Assembly: GCF_047730075.1 (NCBI RefSeq)
Contig: NZ_CP159831.1
Coordinates: 2,294,001-2,358,000 of the forward strand
Direction of reading: 5' to 3'
DNA from: Njordibacter sp905182035
GTDB taxonomy: Bacteria; Pseudomonadota; Gammaproteobacteria; Pseudomonadales; Balneatricaceae
Length of the DNA stretch: 64,000 nt
The stretch's first letter is position 1. Each line of letters starts with the position of its first letter. A model generated the notes under the pieces. It was not told the DNA's origin. It made no database searches and saw only the letters and a list, made by a program, of their open reading frames with translations. The position numbers and the translations under genes are program-made. Positions 8,458-16,781 of the stretch are shown piece after piece.

Positions 8458-9382
8458 TATTGTTACCTGATATGTTATCGCTTGACATATTACACTCTGG
8501 GTATGACACCATACCCATGGGCTTATCTCCCTTCATCGTATACCGGTGCATTAAACGCCGGTGACCATGGTAGTCACTAATAGCATAATGCATGGTATTA
8601 CGGTTATCCCATATTGCCAGGGAGCCAGGTTGCCAGCTAAAGCGGCAAGTGAAATATGGGCGAATAGCAAAATTACAAAGATACTCAATTAAAGGCTGGC
8701 TCTCCTCTGCTGTCATATTAGCAAAGCGATGGGTATACGCATCGTTGATAAAAAGGCTTTTACGACCAGTAACAGGATGCACTCTAACCACAGGGTGATT
8801 GACTTCGACTCTAACGACATCGCCTACATTTTCAAAGGACTTACTATAGTCACCTTTTATGACGGCCAGTTTTTCTCGATATCCTTGTGCCAGATGTTCG
8901 GCATAAAGTGGTTCCAACATTGATTGCATACCCGCAGACAGATTTTCAAACACCATCTCCATATTGCACCAAATAGTATCACCGCCAAATGGTGGCAATT
9001 CTCGTGCGTAAAGTGAGACACCCATCGGAGGCGAAGTTCGGTAAGTGCTATCAGAATGCCAACTGCCACCAAAGTTATAGCCGGTGTCATCGGCCTCTTT
9101 CAGCAGCTCCATTAGCTCTGGATAGTCTTCACTTTCTTTCACAAACATATCTTCCATGGGCTCACCAAAACGTCGAGAAAAGGCAATATGTTGCTCTGGT
9201 GTTAAATCTTGGTCTCTGAAAAAAATGACCTTGTAGTCCATCAAAGCCTGATGGAGATCATCAAAAACAACCGCACTAATAGGTTTCCCTAAGTCAACGC
9301 CATCAATCTCAGCACCTAGAGCGCCAGAAACTGGTTTTATACCAAAGTGAGAACTATTAATCATGAGGCTATCGAGGTCCAT
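8444..9382 (-). CDS. TauD/TfdA-family alpha-ketoglutarate-dependent dioxygenase
   Basis: 312 residues, full length for the family. The non-haem iron site shows as H109-S-D111 in GSWHSDSTY and a distal histidine in WDNRNTMHYAISDY; HGHRRLMHRYT carries the arginine that binds alpha-ketoglutarate. Family members hydroxylate taurine, 2,4-D, sulfate esters or small carboxylates and release CO2 and succinate. It is the first gene of a pair with the class II aldolase and diverges from a GlxA-type regulator, which probably senses the substrate. Confidence 0.85.
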   Translation of the reverse strand: MDLDSLMINSSHFGIKPVSGALGAEIDGVDLGKPISAVVFDDLHQALMDYKVIFFRDQDLTPEQHIAFSRRFGEPMEDMFVKESEDYPELMELLKEADDTGYNFGGSWHSDSTYRTSPPMGVSLYARELPPFGGDTIWCNMEMVFENLSAGMQSMLEPLYAEHLAQGYREKLAVIKGDYSKSFENVGDVVRVEVNHPVVRVHPVTGRKSLFINDAYTHRFANMTAEESQPLIEYLCNFAIRPYFTCRFSWQPGSLAIWDNRNTMHYAISDYHGHRRLMHRYTMKGDKPMGMVSYPECNMSSDNISGNNNGNL

Positions 9383-9417
9383 TTATGCTTAAAACTAGAT
9401 AATATTTTAGTCATTTA

Positions 9418-9438
9418 TTAGTTTACAATTTTAGTTTA
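9418..9438. promoter_or_regulatory. Direct repeat in the TauD/GlxA divergent promoter
   Basis: TTAGTTTA occurs at 9418-9425 and again at 9431-9438, with five bases between. AraC-family proteins such as GlxA-type regulators bind direct repeats, so this may be the operator for the divergent pair. The whole gap is very AT-rich, which weakens the case. Confidence 0.35.
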
Positions 9439-9473
9439 TCCGACTATTATTTTATTTTATCAGTCAAAATGTC

Positions 9474-10430
9474 ATGAATGTTGTCAGTAACAAAAGTGAG
9501 CTGGTGTTTGGTTTTTTCTTAACGGCGGACTTCTCCTTACCTGCCTATACGTCGATAGCCGAAACTTTCCGCATCGCCAACGACATTGCCGGCTGCACTC
9601 TGTTTCGTTGGTATACGATAGGCAGGACAACCGATGTATTGCGTTCTGCTAGCAATCTACTGGTAAAACCAGACATGGATATCAACACCACAACGTCGTT
9701 TCATCAAGTGGCAATCATTAGTTCTTTAAACAGCCATCAATATCATGACAAGGCAACATTTCAGTGGTTAAGACGGTTAAACAATGAAGGTTGTGCGTTA
9801 GGTGGTATCACGTCCGGCTGCTGGATATTGGCCAAGGCTAATCTGTTGCGAGGTTACCGCTTCACGCTGCACTGGCAGGACTCCCAGGCTTTTAAAGAAA
9901 CTTACCCCGAATTATCAGTGAGCGATACCCTGTATGAAATTGATCGCAATCGCTTTAGCTGTGCCAGCGGATTGGCGGCGTTGGATATGGTTTTACAAAT
10001 GATCGTGACTCGGTATGGATATGAATTAGCACAAAAAATTAATGATCGCCTGATCAATGAACGATTTCGCTTAGGCAACGAACATCAACTTTTGTATCGA
10101 CATATACCTAATCCAACAGTTAAGCATGCAGTCGAGTTAATGGATAAAAATATTGAGATGCCGCTGTCCTTAGAAAACGTGGCAAACCAATGTTCGGTGT
10201 CTACACGGCAGTTATTGCGCTTATTTAAAACCCATGTGGGTACTTCTCCACAGCAACAATATTTAGCACTGCGATTAGATAAAGCGGTTTCATTGTTACA
10301 ACAAACCAACTTAACCATGACTGAAATTGCCATTGCGACAGGATTTGCTAATTTAAGCTATTTCTCCGTCGCTTTTAGTAAAAGGGCATTAATATCTCCG
10401 TCTCAGTACCGGAAGACATATCAAAAATAA
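9474..10430 (+). CDS. GlxA-family transcriptional regulator (DJ-1/PfpI plus AraC HTH)
   Basis: 318 residues. Residues 8-185 form a DJ-1/PfpI-type ligand domain (GITSGCWILAKANLLRGYR at the nucleophile elbow, with Cys in SGCW). Residues 215-315 form an AraC-type double helix-turn-helix (ENVANQCSVSTRQLLRLFK and MTEIAIATGFANLSYFSVAF). Regulators of this type control catabolism of carnitine, glycine betaine, choline or amino acids. It is transcribed away from the TauD/aldolase pair over a 91-base gap and is most likely their regulator. Confidence 0.85.
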   Translation: MNVVSNKSELVFGFFLTADFSLPAYTSIAETFRIANDIAGCTLFRWYTIGRTTDVLRSASNLLVKPDMDINTTTSFHQVAIISSLNSHQYHDKATFQWLRRLNNEGCALGGITSGCWILAKANLLRGYRFTLHWQDSQAFKETYPELSVSDTLYEIDRNRFSCASGLAALDMVLQMIVTRYGYELAQKINDRLINERFRLGNEHQLLYRHIPNPTVKHAVELMDKNIEMPLSLENVANQCSVSTRQLLRLFKTHVGTSPQQQYLALRLDKAVSLLQQTNLTMTEIAIATGFANLSYFSVAFSKRALISPSQYRKTYQK

Positions 10431-10465
10431 ATTTTTAGTGAGCACGTTTTAATCATAAACATTAG

Positions 10466-10488
10466 CCCATGAAACACATGGGTAGTTT
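10466..10488 (+). terminator. Weak hairpin and T-run after the GlxA-type gene
   Basis: CCCATG and CATGGG pair around a five-base loop and are followed by TAGTTTTC, 36 bases after the stop codon. The stem is only six base pairs, so termination is probable at best. Confidence 0.4.
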
Positions 10489-10537
10489 TCAGAAACAACC
10501 CATTATTTTGTGGTAACAGAGACATATAAAACAATTT

Positions 10538-10561
10538 TTAGAGCCGTAGGTGTATACTTTT
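10538..10561 (+). promoter_or_regulatory. Conserved Sel1-gene upstream box
   Basis: AGAGCCGTAGGTGTATACTT with its flanks is identical over 24 bases to the sequence at 14779-14802 ahead of another Sel1 gene. It lies 42 bases (from TATACT) before an ATG. TATACT could be the -10 element; the GAGCCGTAGG part may be a regulator site in place of a -35. Confidence 0.6.
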
Positions 10562-10594
10562 GTTAAAGATCATTGTTAATAAGAAGATGTGTGC

Positions 10595-10699
10595 ATGGGT
10601 ATAGATAAGGTTTTAATAAACGTGCCCCTATCCTTTTCATTGCCATTGGGTGATGAGGTGGTTGCTACTGATTATGCTAAGAGATGGAATGACAAATGA
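10595..10699 (+). pseudogene. Orphaned 5' end of a Sel1 gene, now a 34-codon leader ORF
   Basis: ATG 10595 opens MGIDKVLINVPLSFSLPLGD and continues to KRWNDK before a TGA. It aligns with the first 34 residues of the copy at 14837 (MRIDKVLIAVALSFS...GWNAYK), so it is the signal-peptide end of a Sel1 gene whose body is gone. Its stop overlaps the ATG of the next Sel1 gene as ATGA, so translation of the leader may feed the downstream start. Confidence 0.6.
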
Positions 10700-11397
10700 A
10701 AATGCTAAAACAAATATCAACATTTGTAACGGCTTTAGCAACAATCGCTATATTAATAATGGTCTTTGCTGATGAACTAAAACACGACTATGACAAACTA
10801 TCCTTGAACCGCCAGATGGAAACAAAAGAAATTGAGCCAAAAATAGTTATAAGTGACGTGGTAGCTGCTACTGATTTTGATAAGGGCCTCAAGGCCATAC
10901 AATCTGGCGAATTCAAAACTGCTCTAGCACAGTGGGCTCCGTTGGCTGAAGAGGGGCATGCATGGGCTCAATATAATCTAGGGCGCATCTATAGTGAAGG
11001 GCACAGTGTCCCAAAGAACAATAAGACAGCCTTAAAGTGGTACACCTTAGCTGCTGACCAGGGTCATGCGAAGGCACAATCTAACTTGGGGGTTTTGTAC
11101 GATTTGGGACTTGGCATCCTTGAGAACAATGAGACCGCGGTTAAGTTGTATACCTTAGCCGCTGAGCAGGGTAATGCTATTGCGCAATCTAACCTAGGGA
11201 CTATGTACGATCATGGCAACGGTGTTTCTACGAACTATGAGCGTGCGTATATGTGGTACAACTTAGCCGCCTATAATGGCGACCCAAAAGGTGCTGAAAA
11301 TAATAAGAGCATCGCCAAGGAAATGACTCCCGTTCAAATAGCCAAGGCACAGGAAATGTCCAGCCGTTGCTTGTTGAGTGAGTATACAGATTGTTGA
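10696..11397 (+). CDS. Membrane-anchored or secreted Sel1-repeat protein (copy 3)
   Basis: 233 residues. The N-terminus (MKMLKQISTFVTALATIAIL) is a different hydrophobic segment from the other copies and is followed by about 35 charged residues before the usual FDKGLKAIQSGEFKTALAQW lead-in. Three to four Sel1 repeats follow, then the cap and the cysteine tail CLLSEYTDC. The long linker suggests an uncleaved anchor with the repeats in the periplasm. It overlaps the orphan leader by four bases. Its repeats are more diverged (YSEGHSVPKNNKTALKWY) than those of copy 2. Confidence 0.8.
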   Translation: MKMLKQISTFVTALATIAILIMVFADELKHDYDKLSLNRQMETKEIEPKIVISDVVAATDFDKGLKAIQSGEFKTALAQWAPLAEEGHAWAQYNLGRIYSEGHSVPKNNKTALKWYTLAADQGHAKAQSNLGVLYDLGLGILENNETAVKLYTLAAEQGNAIAQSNLGTMYDHGNGVSTNYERAYMWYNLAAYNGDPKGAENNKSIAKEMTPVQIAKAQEMSSRCLLSEYTDC

Positions 11398-11461
11398 GGG
11401 CGCCACCTTAACTATGAGTCGACATCAACACACTTCCTGATATGTGTATGGCCCCTGGATG

Positions 11462-11974
11462 CTAACGAATTTCTTCAATACTGAACTTCTTACTCCTTAC
11501 CAAGGGCACGATAAGGGCATAACCTTGCATCTGCAGTTGCACCAGGTCTGTTGGAGCTGAGGGCACCAAAGTAACAAAGTCGTAAAGATCGTCGGGCTGG
11601 TAGCTATAATCGCGCGCAGCTAAGCTACAAGCACGGAATTCCACCCCAAGTGCATGATAGTATTTCATACGCTCTACAGATTCTCGGTATTTTTCGTAAT
11701 TGTGTTTCGCTAAGGTGACAATTTCGGTGCCATGAATCATGACCACCACATCCATCATTTCTGGGGCCATGTTGTAAGGTTCATCATACAGCGGGCTGAT
11801 CGTCGAGCGCACCCAGTAGAGTGCCGAGGCAATATGCTGAGGGTCTTCAAAAAAGAAATCGAATACAACTTTTGGTTCTTCGTATTCTGGGGTGATGACC
11901 TGGGCCGCGTAGCTATGACTTGGGCCAAACATAAGGCTTATAATTAAGGCCCAAGATTTGCATAAGTTAGGCAT
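11462..11974 (-). CDS. Secreted DsrE-like family protein
   Basis: 170 residues from ATG 11974, which has AAGGGG upstream and gives a proper signal peptide (MPNLCKSWALIISLMFGPSH...YA). An in-frame start 48 bases further up would bury the signal. The mature part has the DsrE/DsrF-like alpha-beta fold: VVFDFFFEDPQHIASALYW, VVVMIHGTEIVTLAK, then a helix with ALGVEFRACSLAARDYSYQ holding the conserved cysteine, and YDFVTLVPSAPTDLVQLQMQ. Relatives take part in sulfur relay, but exported members have no known role. The gene stands alone. Confidence 0.75.
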   Translation of the reverse strand: MPNLCKSWALIISLMFGPSHSYAAQVITPEYEEPKVVFDFFFEDPQHIASALYWVRSTISPLYDEPYNMAPEMMDVVVMIHGTEIVTLAKHNYEKYRESVERMKYYHALGVEFRACSLAARDYSYQPDDLYDFVTLVPSAPTDLVQLQMQGYALIVPLVRSKKFSIEEIR

Positions 11975-12242
11975 TCTTATTATCCCCTTTTCTCTCAATA
12001 CTAGGTTCCATCGTACTCTCATTTTTACTAAGTTAACAATTTATAGATGGGGGCAGAAAAATTGCTCCTCCATGCTACCCATAGCGATTACCTCTTTAGT
12101 TCTAAGGGCATAAATTTAGCACTGTAGGTTAGTATCTACCTTAGTTATTATTAAGGTTCAAAATCAGAACAATTCCTACGATTAAAATGGTACTGTAAAA
12201 GAGGGGCTTATTGTAACGTCTAATTGAATAGAGGTGGTTATC

Positions 12243-13607
12243 ATGAATTTCTTTTTCCGGTTGGTTTGTTTACTCACTGTATCCATAATGGCAACACACG
12301 CGCTGTCTCAAGACCTATCAGGCTGGTCTGATAAGACCGTGTGTCGCCAGTTATTAAATAATCCAGATAATACTGATTACCTTGAAGAAGGAGCAAGCCG
12401 CAGTTTAGACTGTGGTTCAGGCACAAAAACTTCTACAAAAATAGATGATAAGTCAAGTGCATTTGATGGTGACTACCCTTTTGTATTGAATCGTTTCAAT
12501 CCTTCTGAAAGCCTCATCGTTTTAGGTAGTGGCATCTTGGTCATAAACAATGGAGCAATAAGTGTATCGCTAAAAAATAGATTTCTAGATACAAGCCCAA
12601 CTAAATATTACGATACATTAAAAGGTCGAATAGATAAAAATGGCAATATATCTCTCTCATTTAGTGTGAATGCCCTGAATGGTGCGGGCAGTCCGCACAA
12701 AGTGCGTTTCTCAGGAAACCTTAATAACCTTGAAATCAAGGGAAAATTTGATGATTATTTCCAACTGTTTATTACTCTTAGTGATGATACAAGTTCAATG
12801 AGCAGTGATGGTTTAACCATGACCGCAAGTAGATATTCTGGTTATGGGTCCCACAGCAATAGCTATGGGCATAAGAAGAAGAACTTCCAATTAGTTACCA
12901 ATTCAACCAAAGCTAGGAGGGGGGAGAAGTATCAACGATTTGAAGTTGGCGATGGCGACTGTTTTGGTGATGATACGTGGAATGATTGTGAGACTGATAG
13001 AGAGAGGGTTGAATTCACAAGCAGTCTCGCTACTACTAATCAGCAACCAACGGGAAACCAATGCTTTGCATTTAGTATCATGCTTGATGATAGCTTTCAG
13101 AGCGCATCACCAACAAACACAACTCTTGGACAAATACAGCAAGCAGGAGGGCCAAAAGGCACTGTGCACGGCCTTAAGTCTGTCCCACCAATTATTCAAT
13201 TCGATGTAATCAATGACTATTATAATTTAAATTGGCACATTCTTAGTGGCTCTGCAACCAATGTTATTGACTCAGGGGTTTATTTGAAACTGATACCAAT
13301 AGATGATATGAAGGGTAAGTGGACTGATATTTCACTCTGCCTTGATTTTGCTGATAAGAATGTCTCTGCTTGGGTAAATGGCAATAAAATAGTGGATATT
13401 GACAAGTCACCAATTAATGTCAAATTCATACCCACTGCAATTTTCTTTAAACACGGCGTCTACAGAAGCTTCATCTCTAAATACAAAGCCAGCCACGGCA
13501 CAGATGTCATGCCAACTCAAATAGTATATTACGATGAAGTAAGGAGAGGTTCTTCCATTAATGAGGTGGACTTTAATATTAACCCAAGTCTAGAGATTGT
13601 TGATTAA
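12243..13607 (+). CDS. Secreted polysaccharide-lyase-like jelly-roll protein
   Basis: 454 residues. ATG 12243 follows AGAGGTGG and opens a signal peptide ending at HALSQ. After a cysteine-containing segment GWSDKTVCRQLL comes an unassigned beta-rich region to about residue 200. The C-terminal 230 residues resemble the heparin-lyase-I/alginate-lyase jelly-roll family: YQRFEVGDGDC, DDTWNDCETDRERVEF, KWTDISLCLDF, and FFKHGVYRSFISKY with MPTQIVYYDEVRRG near the end. Members cut uronic-acid-containing polysaccharides outside the cell. Substrate and activity are inferred. No sugar transporter is adjacent. Confidence 0.65.
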   Translation: MNFFFRLVCLLTVSIMATHALSQDLSGWSDKTVCRQLLNNPDNTDYLEEGASRSLDCGSGTKTSTKIDDKSSAFDGDYPFVLNRFNPSESLIVLGSGILVINNGAISVSLKNRFLDTSPTKYYDTLKGRIDKNGNISLSFSVNALNGAGSPHKVRFSGNLNNLEIKGKFDDYFQLFITLSDDTSSMSSDGLTMTASRYSGYGSHSNSYGHKKKNFQLVTNSTKARRGEKYQRFEVGDGDCFGDDTWNDCETDRERVEFTSSLATTNQQPTGNQCFAFSIMLDDSFQSASPTNTTLGQIQQAGGPKGTVHGLKSVPPIIQFDVINDYYNLNWHILSGSATNVIDSGVYLKLIPIDDMKGKWTDISLCLDFADKNVSAWVNGNKIVDIDKSPINVKFIPTAIFFKHGVYRSFISKYKASHGTDVMPTQIVYYDEVRRGSSINEVDFNINPSLEIVD

Positions 13608-13757
13608 CTTGTTTGGCTTTTTTATCCTTTGAATTAACGCAAATTAAAACCCACTTAATTGTCGGTTCAATGACCATCACTTTTGTCTGCGGTAAGTAAG
13701 TTAAAGTTTAATAAAGAAATAGTACGCAACTGAAATATTAGGATAAAATAAAAAATT

Positions 13758-14399
13758 ATGATACCAGTCCAAGTACTAGAAATTCCTCTTATTGAGGCAA
13801 CCAATGAGTCCTTAAAGGGATATGGCTATTTAGTTGACTCATATGAGCATAGTGACATTGAAATAGTTACTTGGCCTAAACAAGGTTGGCGTGAAATTGA
13901 GCAAGGTACAGGAAATGAGGGTGGCGTTACGGAAGGATCTTTTGATACGTGGTGGGATGGATCAATACTTTATGGTCAAAACAATGCCGTACAGCATAAT
14001 AGTGAATATGAAGAAGAAGGTGGTAAGTATATTTTAGGCTATTCGTCACACCCAGATACCCTTGCCGAAAACACCAAATATACATCTCCCACTGAAATGT
14101 ATGTTTGGCATGTCAACTATCACCCAGACGGAGGCCAATTATTTTTTCCTACAAAACCTGGGGAATTTATATCTCATCTTGCCTTACCTGGCGATGATAT
14201 TGCACCTGAAGACTTTAAGGCCTTTTATTTTGATGGGACAAAAGGATTGTATATTCATCCTAATATTTGGCACGACGGTGTGTTTCCAGTTCAAGAAAAA
14301 AGTTCATTTATGGGGCGCCAAGGAAAGGTACATGCACGCATTAGTGTTGATTTAAAAAAAGAATTTAATACATATATACATTTTAAAACTAGTATTTAA
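13758..14399 (+). CDS. allA: Ureidoglycolate lyase family protein
   Basis: 213 residues with the AllA fold throughout: a conserved block HVNYHPDGGQLFFPTKPGEF, then LALPGDDIAPEDFKAFYFDG, and GLYIHPNIWHDGVFPVQ near residue 175. Ureidoglycolate lyase splits (S)-ureidoglycolate to glyoxylate and urea in the last step of allantoin degradation. The protein is about 45 residues longer than the short enterobacterial AllA. No other allantoin gene is close, but the pyrimidine cluster downstream shows the cell uses nucleobase nitrogen. The upstream region is very AT-rich, with no clear ribosome binding site. Confidence 0.7.
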   Translation: MIPVQVLEIPLIEATNESLKGYGYLVDSYEHSDIEIVTWPKQGWREIEQGTGNEGGVTEGSFDTWWDGSILYGQNNAVQHNSEYEEEGGKYILGYSSHPDTLAENTKYTSPTEMYVWHVNYHPDGGQLFFPTKPGEFISHLALPGDDIAPEDFKAFYFDGTKGLYIHPNIWHDGVFPVQEKSSFMGRQGKVHARISVDLKKEFNTYIHFKTSI

Positions 14400-14778
14400 T
14401 AGCTATTTACTAGGCATTTTTATCATCTATAATATTTTACTATTCTAAAAATTATTCAGTTTTTTGACATTCATATTCATTCAGGTAGTATTCTGCACTA
14501 ACAATTTATTTAGATATAAAAGTGTAGGCAATGGAAGTGCTATATAACAGAGTAGCTCGTGGTGTGGGAGTGTCAGTTGCACTAAACTCACCAGTATCAG
14601 CTAATAGTTTCTTCAAAGTCAGAAAGATCCTACTTTTACCTAATAACAATGTTTGTGTACTTGGCGTGCTCATTCACTTACGCAATTTCGTGCACCAATT
14701 AACTAAGCATTTACACAATCATTTGCTCACAACTATTACCACAGAACATGTCATCAATGAATAATACACACCCAATTC
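14400..14778. other. Intergenic stretch without a supported gene
   Basis: This AT-rich stretch holds one 77-codon frame (14531-14764) with no recognisable domain and no ribosome binding site. I see no repeat or RNA gene in it. The conserved Sel1 upstream box begins at its right edge. Confidence 0.5.
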
Positions 14779-14802
14779 TTAGAGCCGTAGGTGTATACTT
14801 TT
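14779..14802 (+). promoter_or_regulatory. Conserved Sel1-gene upstream box
   Basis: Identical over 24 bases to 10538-10561 (core AGAGCCGTAGGTGTATACTT), with TATACT 43 bases before ATG 14837. The bases between box and ATG are less conserved, which suggests the box itself is under selection or that the duplication is recent. Confidence 0.6.
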
Positions 14803-14836
14803 TTCTAAAAGCCATTGTAAGTAATAGGGTTGTTGC

Positions 14837-15652
14837 ATGCGTATAGATAAAGTTTTAATAGCTGTGGCTTTATCCTTTTCAATACTATTTGCTAGTGGAG
14901 TGGTTGTCGCTGATTATTCTAAGGGATGGAATGCATACAAATCAGGCGATTTCAAAACTGCTCTAGCAGAGTGGAGTCCTTTAGCTGAGCAAGGGAGCTC
15001 TATTGCTCAAAATAATCTTGGGGCTATGTACAATAATGGTCAAGGCACCAAAGAGGACAATAAGAAAGCCTTGAAGTGGTTCACCTTAGCTGCTGAGCAA
15101 GGCCATGCTATGGCTCAATATAATCTGGGAAGCATGTACAACGATGGTGAGGGTACCCTAGAAAACCATAAGACAGCTGTTAAGTGGTACACCTTATCAG
15201 CTGAACAGGGGTTCACTAGAGCTCAATCTGTTCTGGGGGTGATGTACGATAATGGTGACGGTGTCCCAGAGAATGATGAGACAGCCGTGAAGTGGTACAC
15301 CTTAGCTGCGGAGCAAGAGTACGCTACAGCTCAATATAATCTGGGATTTATGTACATGCTTGGCGAAGGCGTTCCACAAAACGATAAAAAGGCTGCAAAG
15401 TGGTACACCTTAGCTGCGGCACAAGGATATGCCATGGCCCAACATAATTTAGGGGTTATGTACAAGAATGGAATGGGTGTTCTCACAGACTATGCACGCG
15501 CCTATATGTGGCTCGACTTAGGGGTCCGTAACGGCAACACTAATGGCAGCCAAAATAAAGAATCAATCGCTAAGGAAATGACTCCTGCTCAGATAGCCAA
15601 AGCACTGGAAATGTCTAGCCGTTGTTTGAAAAGTGGGTACACAGATTGTTAA
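14837..15652 (+). CDS. Secreted Sel1-repeat protein (copy 4)
   Basis: 271 residues. A signal peptide (MRIDKVLIAVALSFSILFAS, cut after GVVVA) leads to DYSKGWNAYKSGDFKTALAEW and five to six Sel1 repeats of 36 residues, then the cap ESIAKEMTPAQIAKALEMS and the tail CLKSGYTDC. It is the best preserved of the four copies and serves as the reference for start choice in copy 1. The asparaginase gene follows 40 bases later on the same strand. Sel1 proteins usually act as periplasmic scaffolds; no partner is visible here. Confidence 0.85.
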   Translation: MRIDKVLIAVALSFSILFASGVVVADYSKGWNAYKSGDFKTALAEWSPLAEQGSSIAQNNLGAMYNNGQGTKEDNKKALKWFTLAAEQGHAMAQYNLGSMYNDGEGTLENHKTAVKWYTLSAEQGFTRAQSVLGVMYDNGDGVPENDETAVKWYTLAAEQEYATAQYNLGFMYMLGEGVPQNDKKAAKWYTLAAAQGYAMAQHNLGVMYKNGMGVLTDYARAYMWLDLGVRNGNTNGSQNKESIAKEMTPAQIAKALEMSSRCLKSGYTDC

Positions 15653-15692
15653 AGGCACTCTCTGGCTAGGGCAAAGTTATCTGGAGTAGTAG

Positions 15693-16679
15693 ATGAATAA
15701 ACGAGAACTCGTCATTGAAGTCACCCGCGGTAGGTTTGTTGAAAGTCGCCATCAAGTTATTGCGGTAGTTTGCGACACCAAAGGCAAGCGCCACAGCCAA
15801 TGGGGTAATGTAGATCAGCAAGTGTTCCCGCGCTCCACAGCCAAACCGCTGCAAGCCCTGCCACTCATGCTTAGTGGTGCTGCACAGGACCTTAACTTGA
15901 CCCAGCGACAGTTGGCTATGTCATGCTCAAGCCACAATGGTGAAACCCAGCATAGCGATGTAATCACTGCTTGGCTTGACCAATTGGGCATGGGCTCTGA
16001 ACAGTTGGAGTGTGGCAGCCATTGGCCTTTATATCAGCCTGCTACCGTGGCCTTGGCTCAGTCTGGCAAGCAGGCTTGCGCAGTGCACAACAACTGTTCG
16101 GGCAAGCACTGTGGCTTTTTGAGTTTTGCTCATCATCAAGGTATTGATCCAAAGGGCTATATTGACCACCAACACCCTGTTCAGCTAGCAGTGAACGATG
16201 CTATGGGCCGTATGATGGACCTTAAGATTGCCAACCATCCTATGGGCATTGACGGCTGCTCCATCCCTACCTATGCCCTGCCCTTGCCCAATTTAGCCAT
16301 GGCCTTTGCCCGCTTTGGCAGTGGTGAGGAGCTACCTGACGGTTGGCAAAAAGCTTGCCACAGCCTATACCACGCCATGGTAAATGAACCCTTTTATGTA
16401 GCTGGAAGCAAACGTCACTGCACCAAGGTAATGCAAGCCTACGGTGGCCAAGTTGCCTGTAAAACCGGTGCTGAGGGTGTGTATGGCGCTGCTATACCTA
16501 GCCTTGGTCTAGGCATTGCGTTAAAAGCCCTCGACGGCACTACCCGCGCGGCAGAAGTTGCACTTAATGTGCTGCTCGATTACCTGCAAATCAAGCCAAC
16601 AGAACCACAATTTGAGCAACACTTAGAGCTACATAACTGCAACAAAATTCATGTATCTGACGTGCAACTAACATCATAG
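15693..16679 (+). CDS. L-asparaginase II family protein
   Basis: 328 residues, full length for the Rhizobium etli-type asparaginase II family, which is unrelated to the bacterial type I/II amidohydrolases. Visible family blocks are FPRSTAKPLQALPLMLSG, LAMSCSSHNGE, HNNCSGKHCGFL, and CKTGAEGVYGAAIPSLG near residue 255. The reaction is hydrolysis of asparagine to aspartate and ammonia in the cytoplasm. GGAG eight bases ahead of ATG 15693 supports the start. It may be cotranscribed with the Sel1 gene 40 bases upstream. Confidence 0.88.
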   Translation: MNKRELVIEVTRGRFVESRHQVIAVVCDTKGKRHSQWGNVDQQVFPRSTAKPLQALPLMLSGAAQDLNLTQRQLAMSCSSHNGETQHSDVITAWLDQLGMGSEQLECGSHWPLYQPATVALAQSGKQACAVHNNCSGKHCGFLSFAHHQGIDPKGYIDHQHPVQLAVNDAMGRMMDLKIANHPMGIDGCSIPTYALPLPNLAMAFARFGSGEELPDGWQKACHSLYHAMVNEPFYVAGSKRHCTKVMQAYGGQVACKTGAEGVYGAAIPSLGLGIALKALDGTTRAAEVALNVLLDYLQIKPTEPQFEQHLELHNCNKIHVSDVQLTS

Positions 16680-16781
16680 TTGTCTGTTAAAACAGAGTAG
16701 GCTGGCCCTCATCATCTTTACTGTCGACACTAGAACTTGGATCAAGTAGTACATATCAGTGGAGCACGTCTAATAAACACG

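Noticed and set aside
14531..14764. A 77-codon plus-strand frame
   Set aside because: No recognisable motif, no binding site, and composition like the surrounding AT-rich gap.
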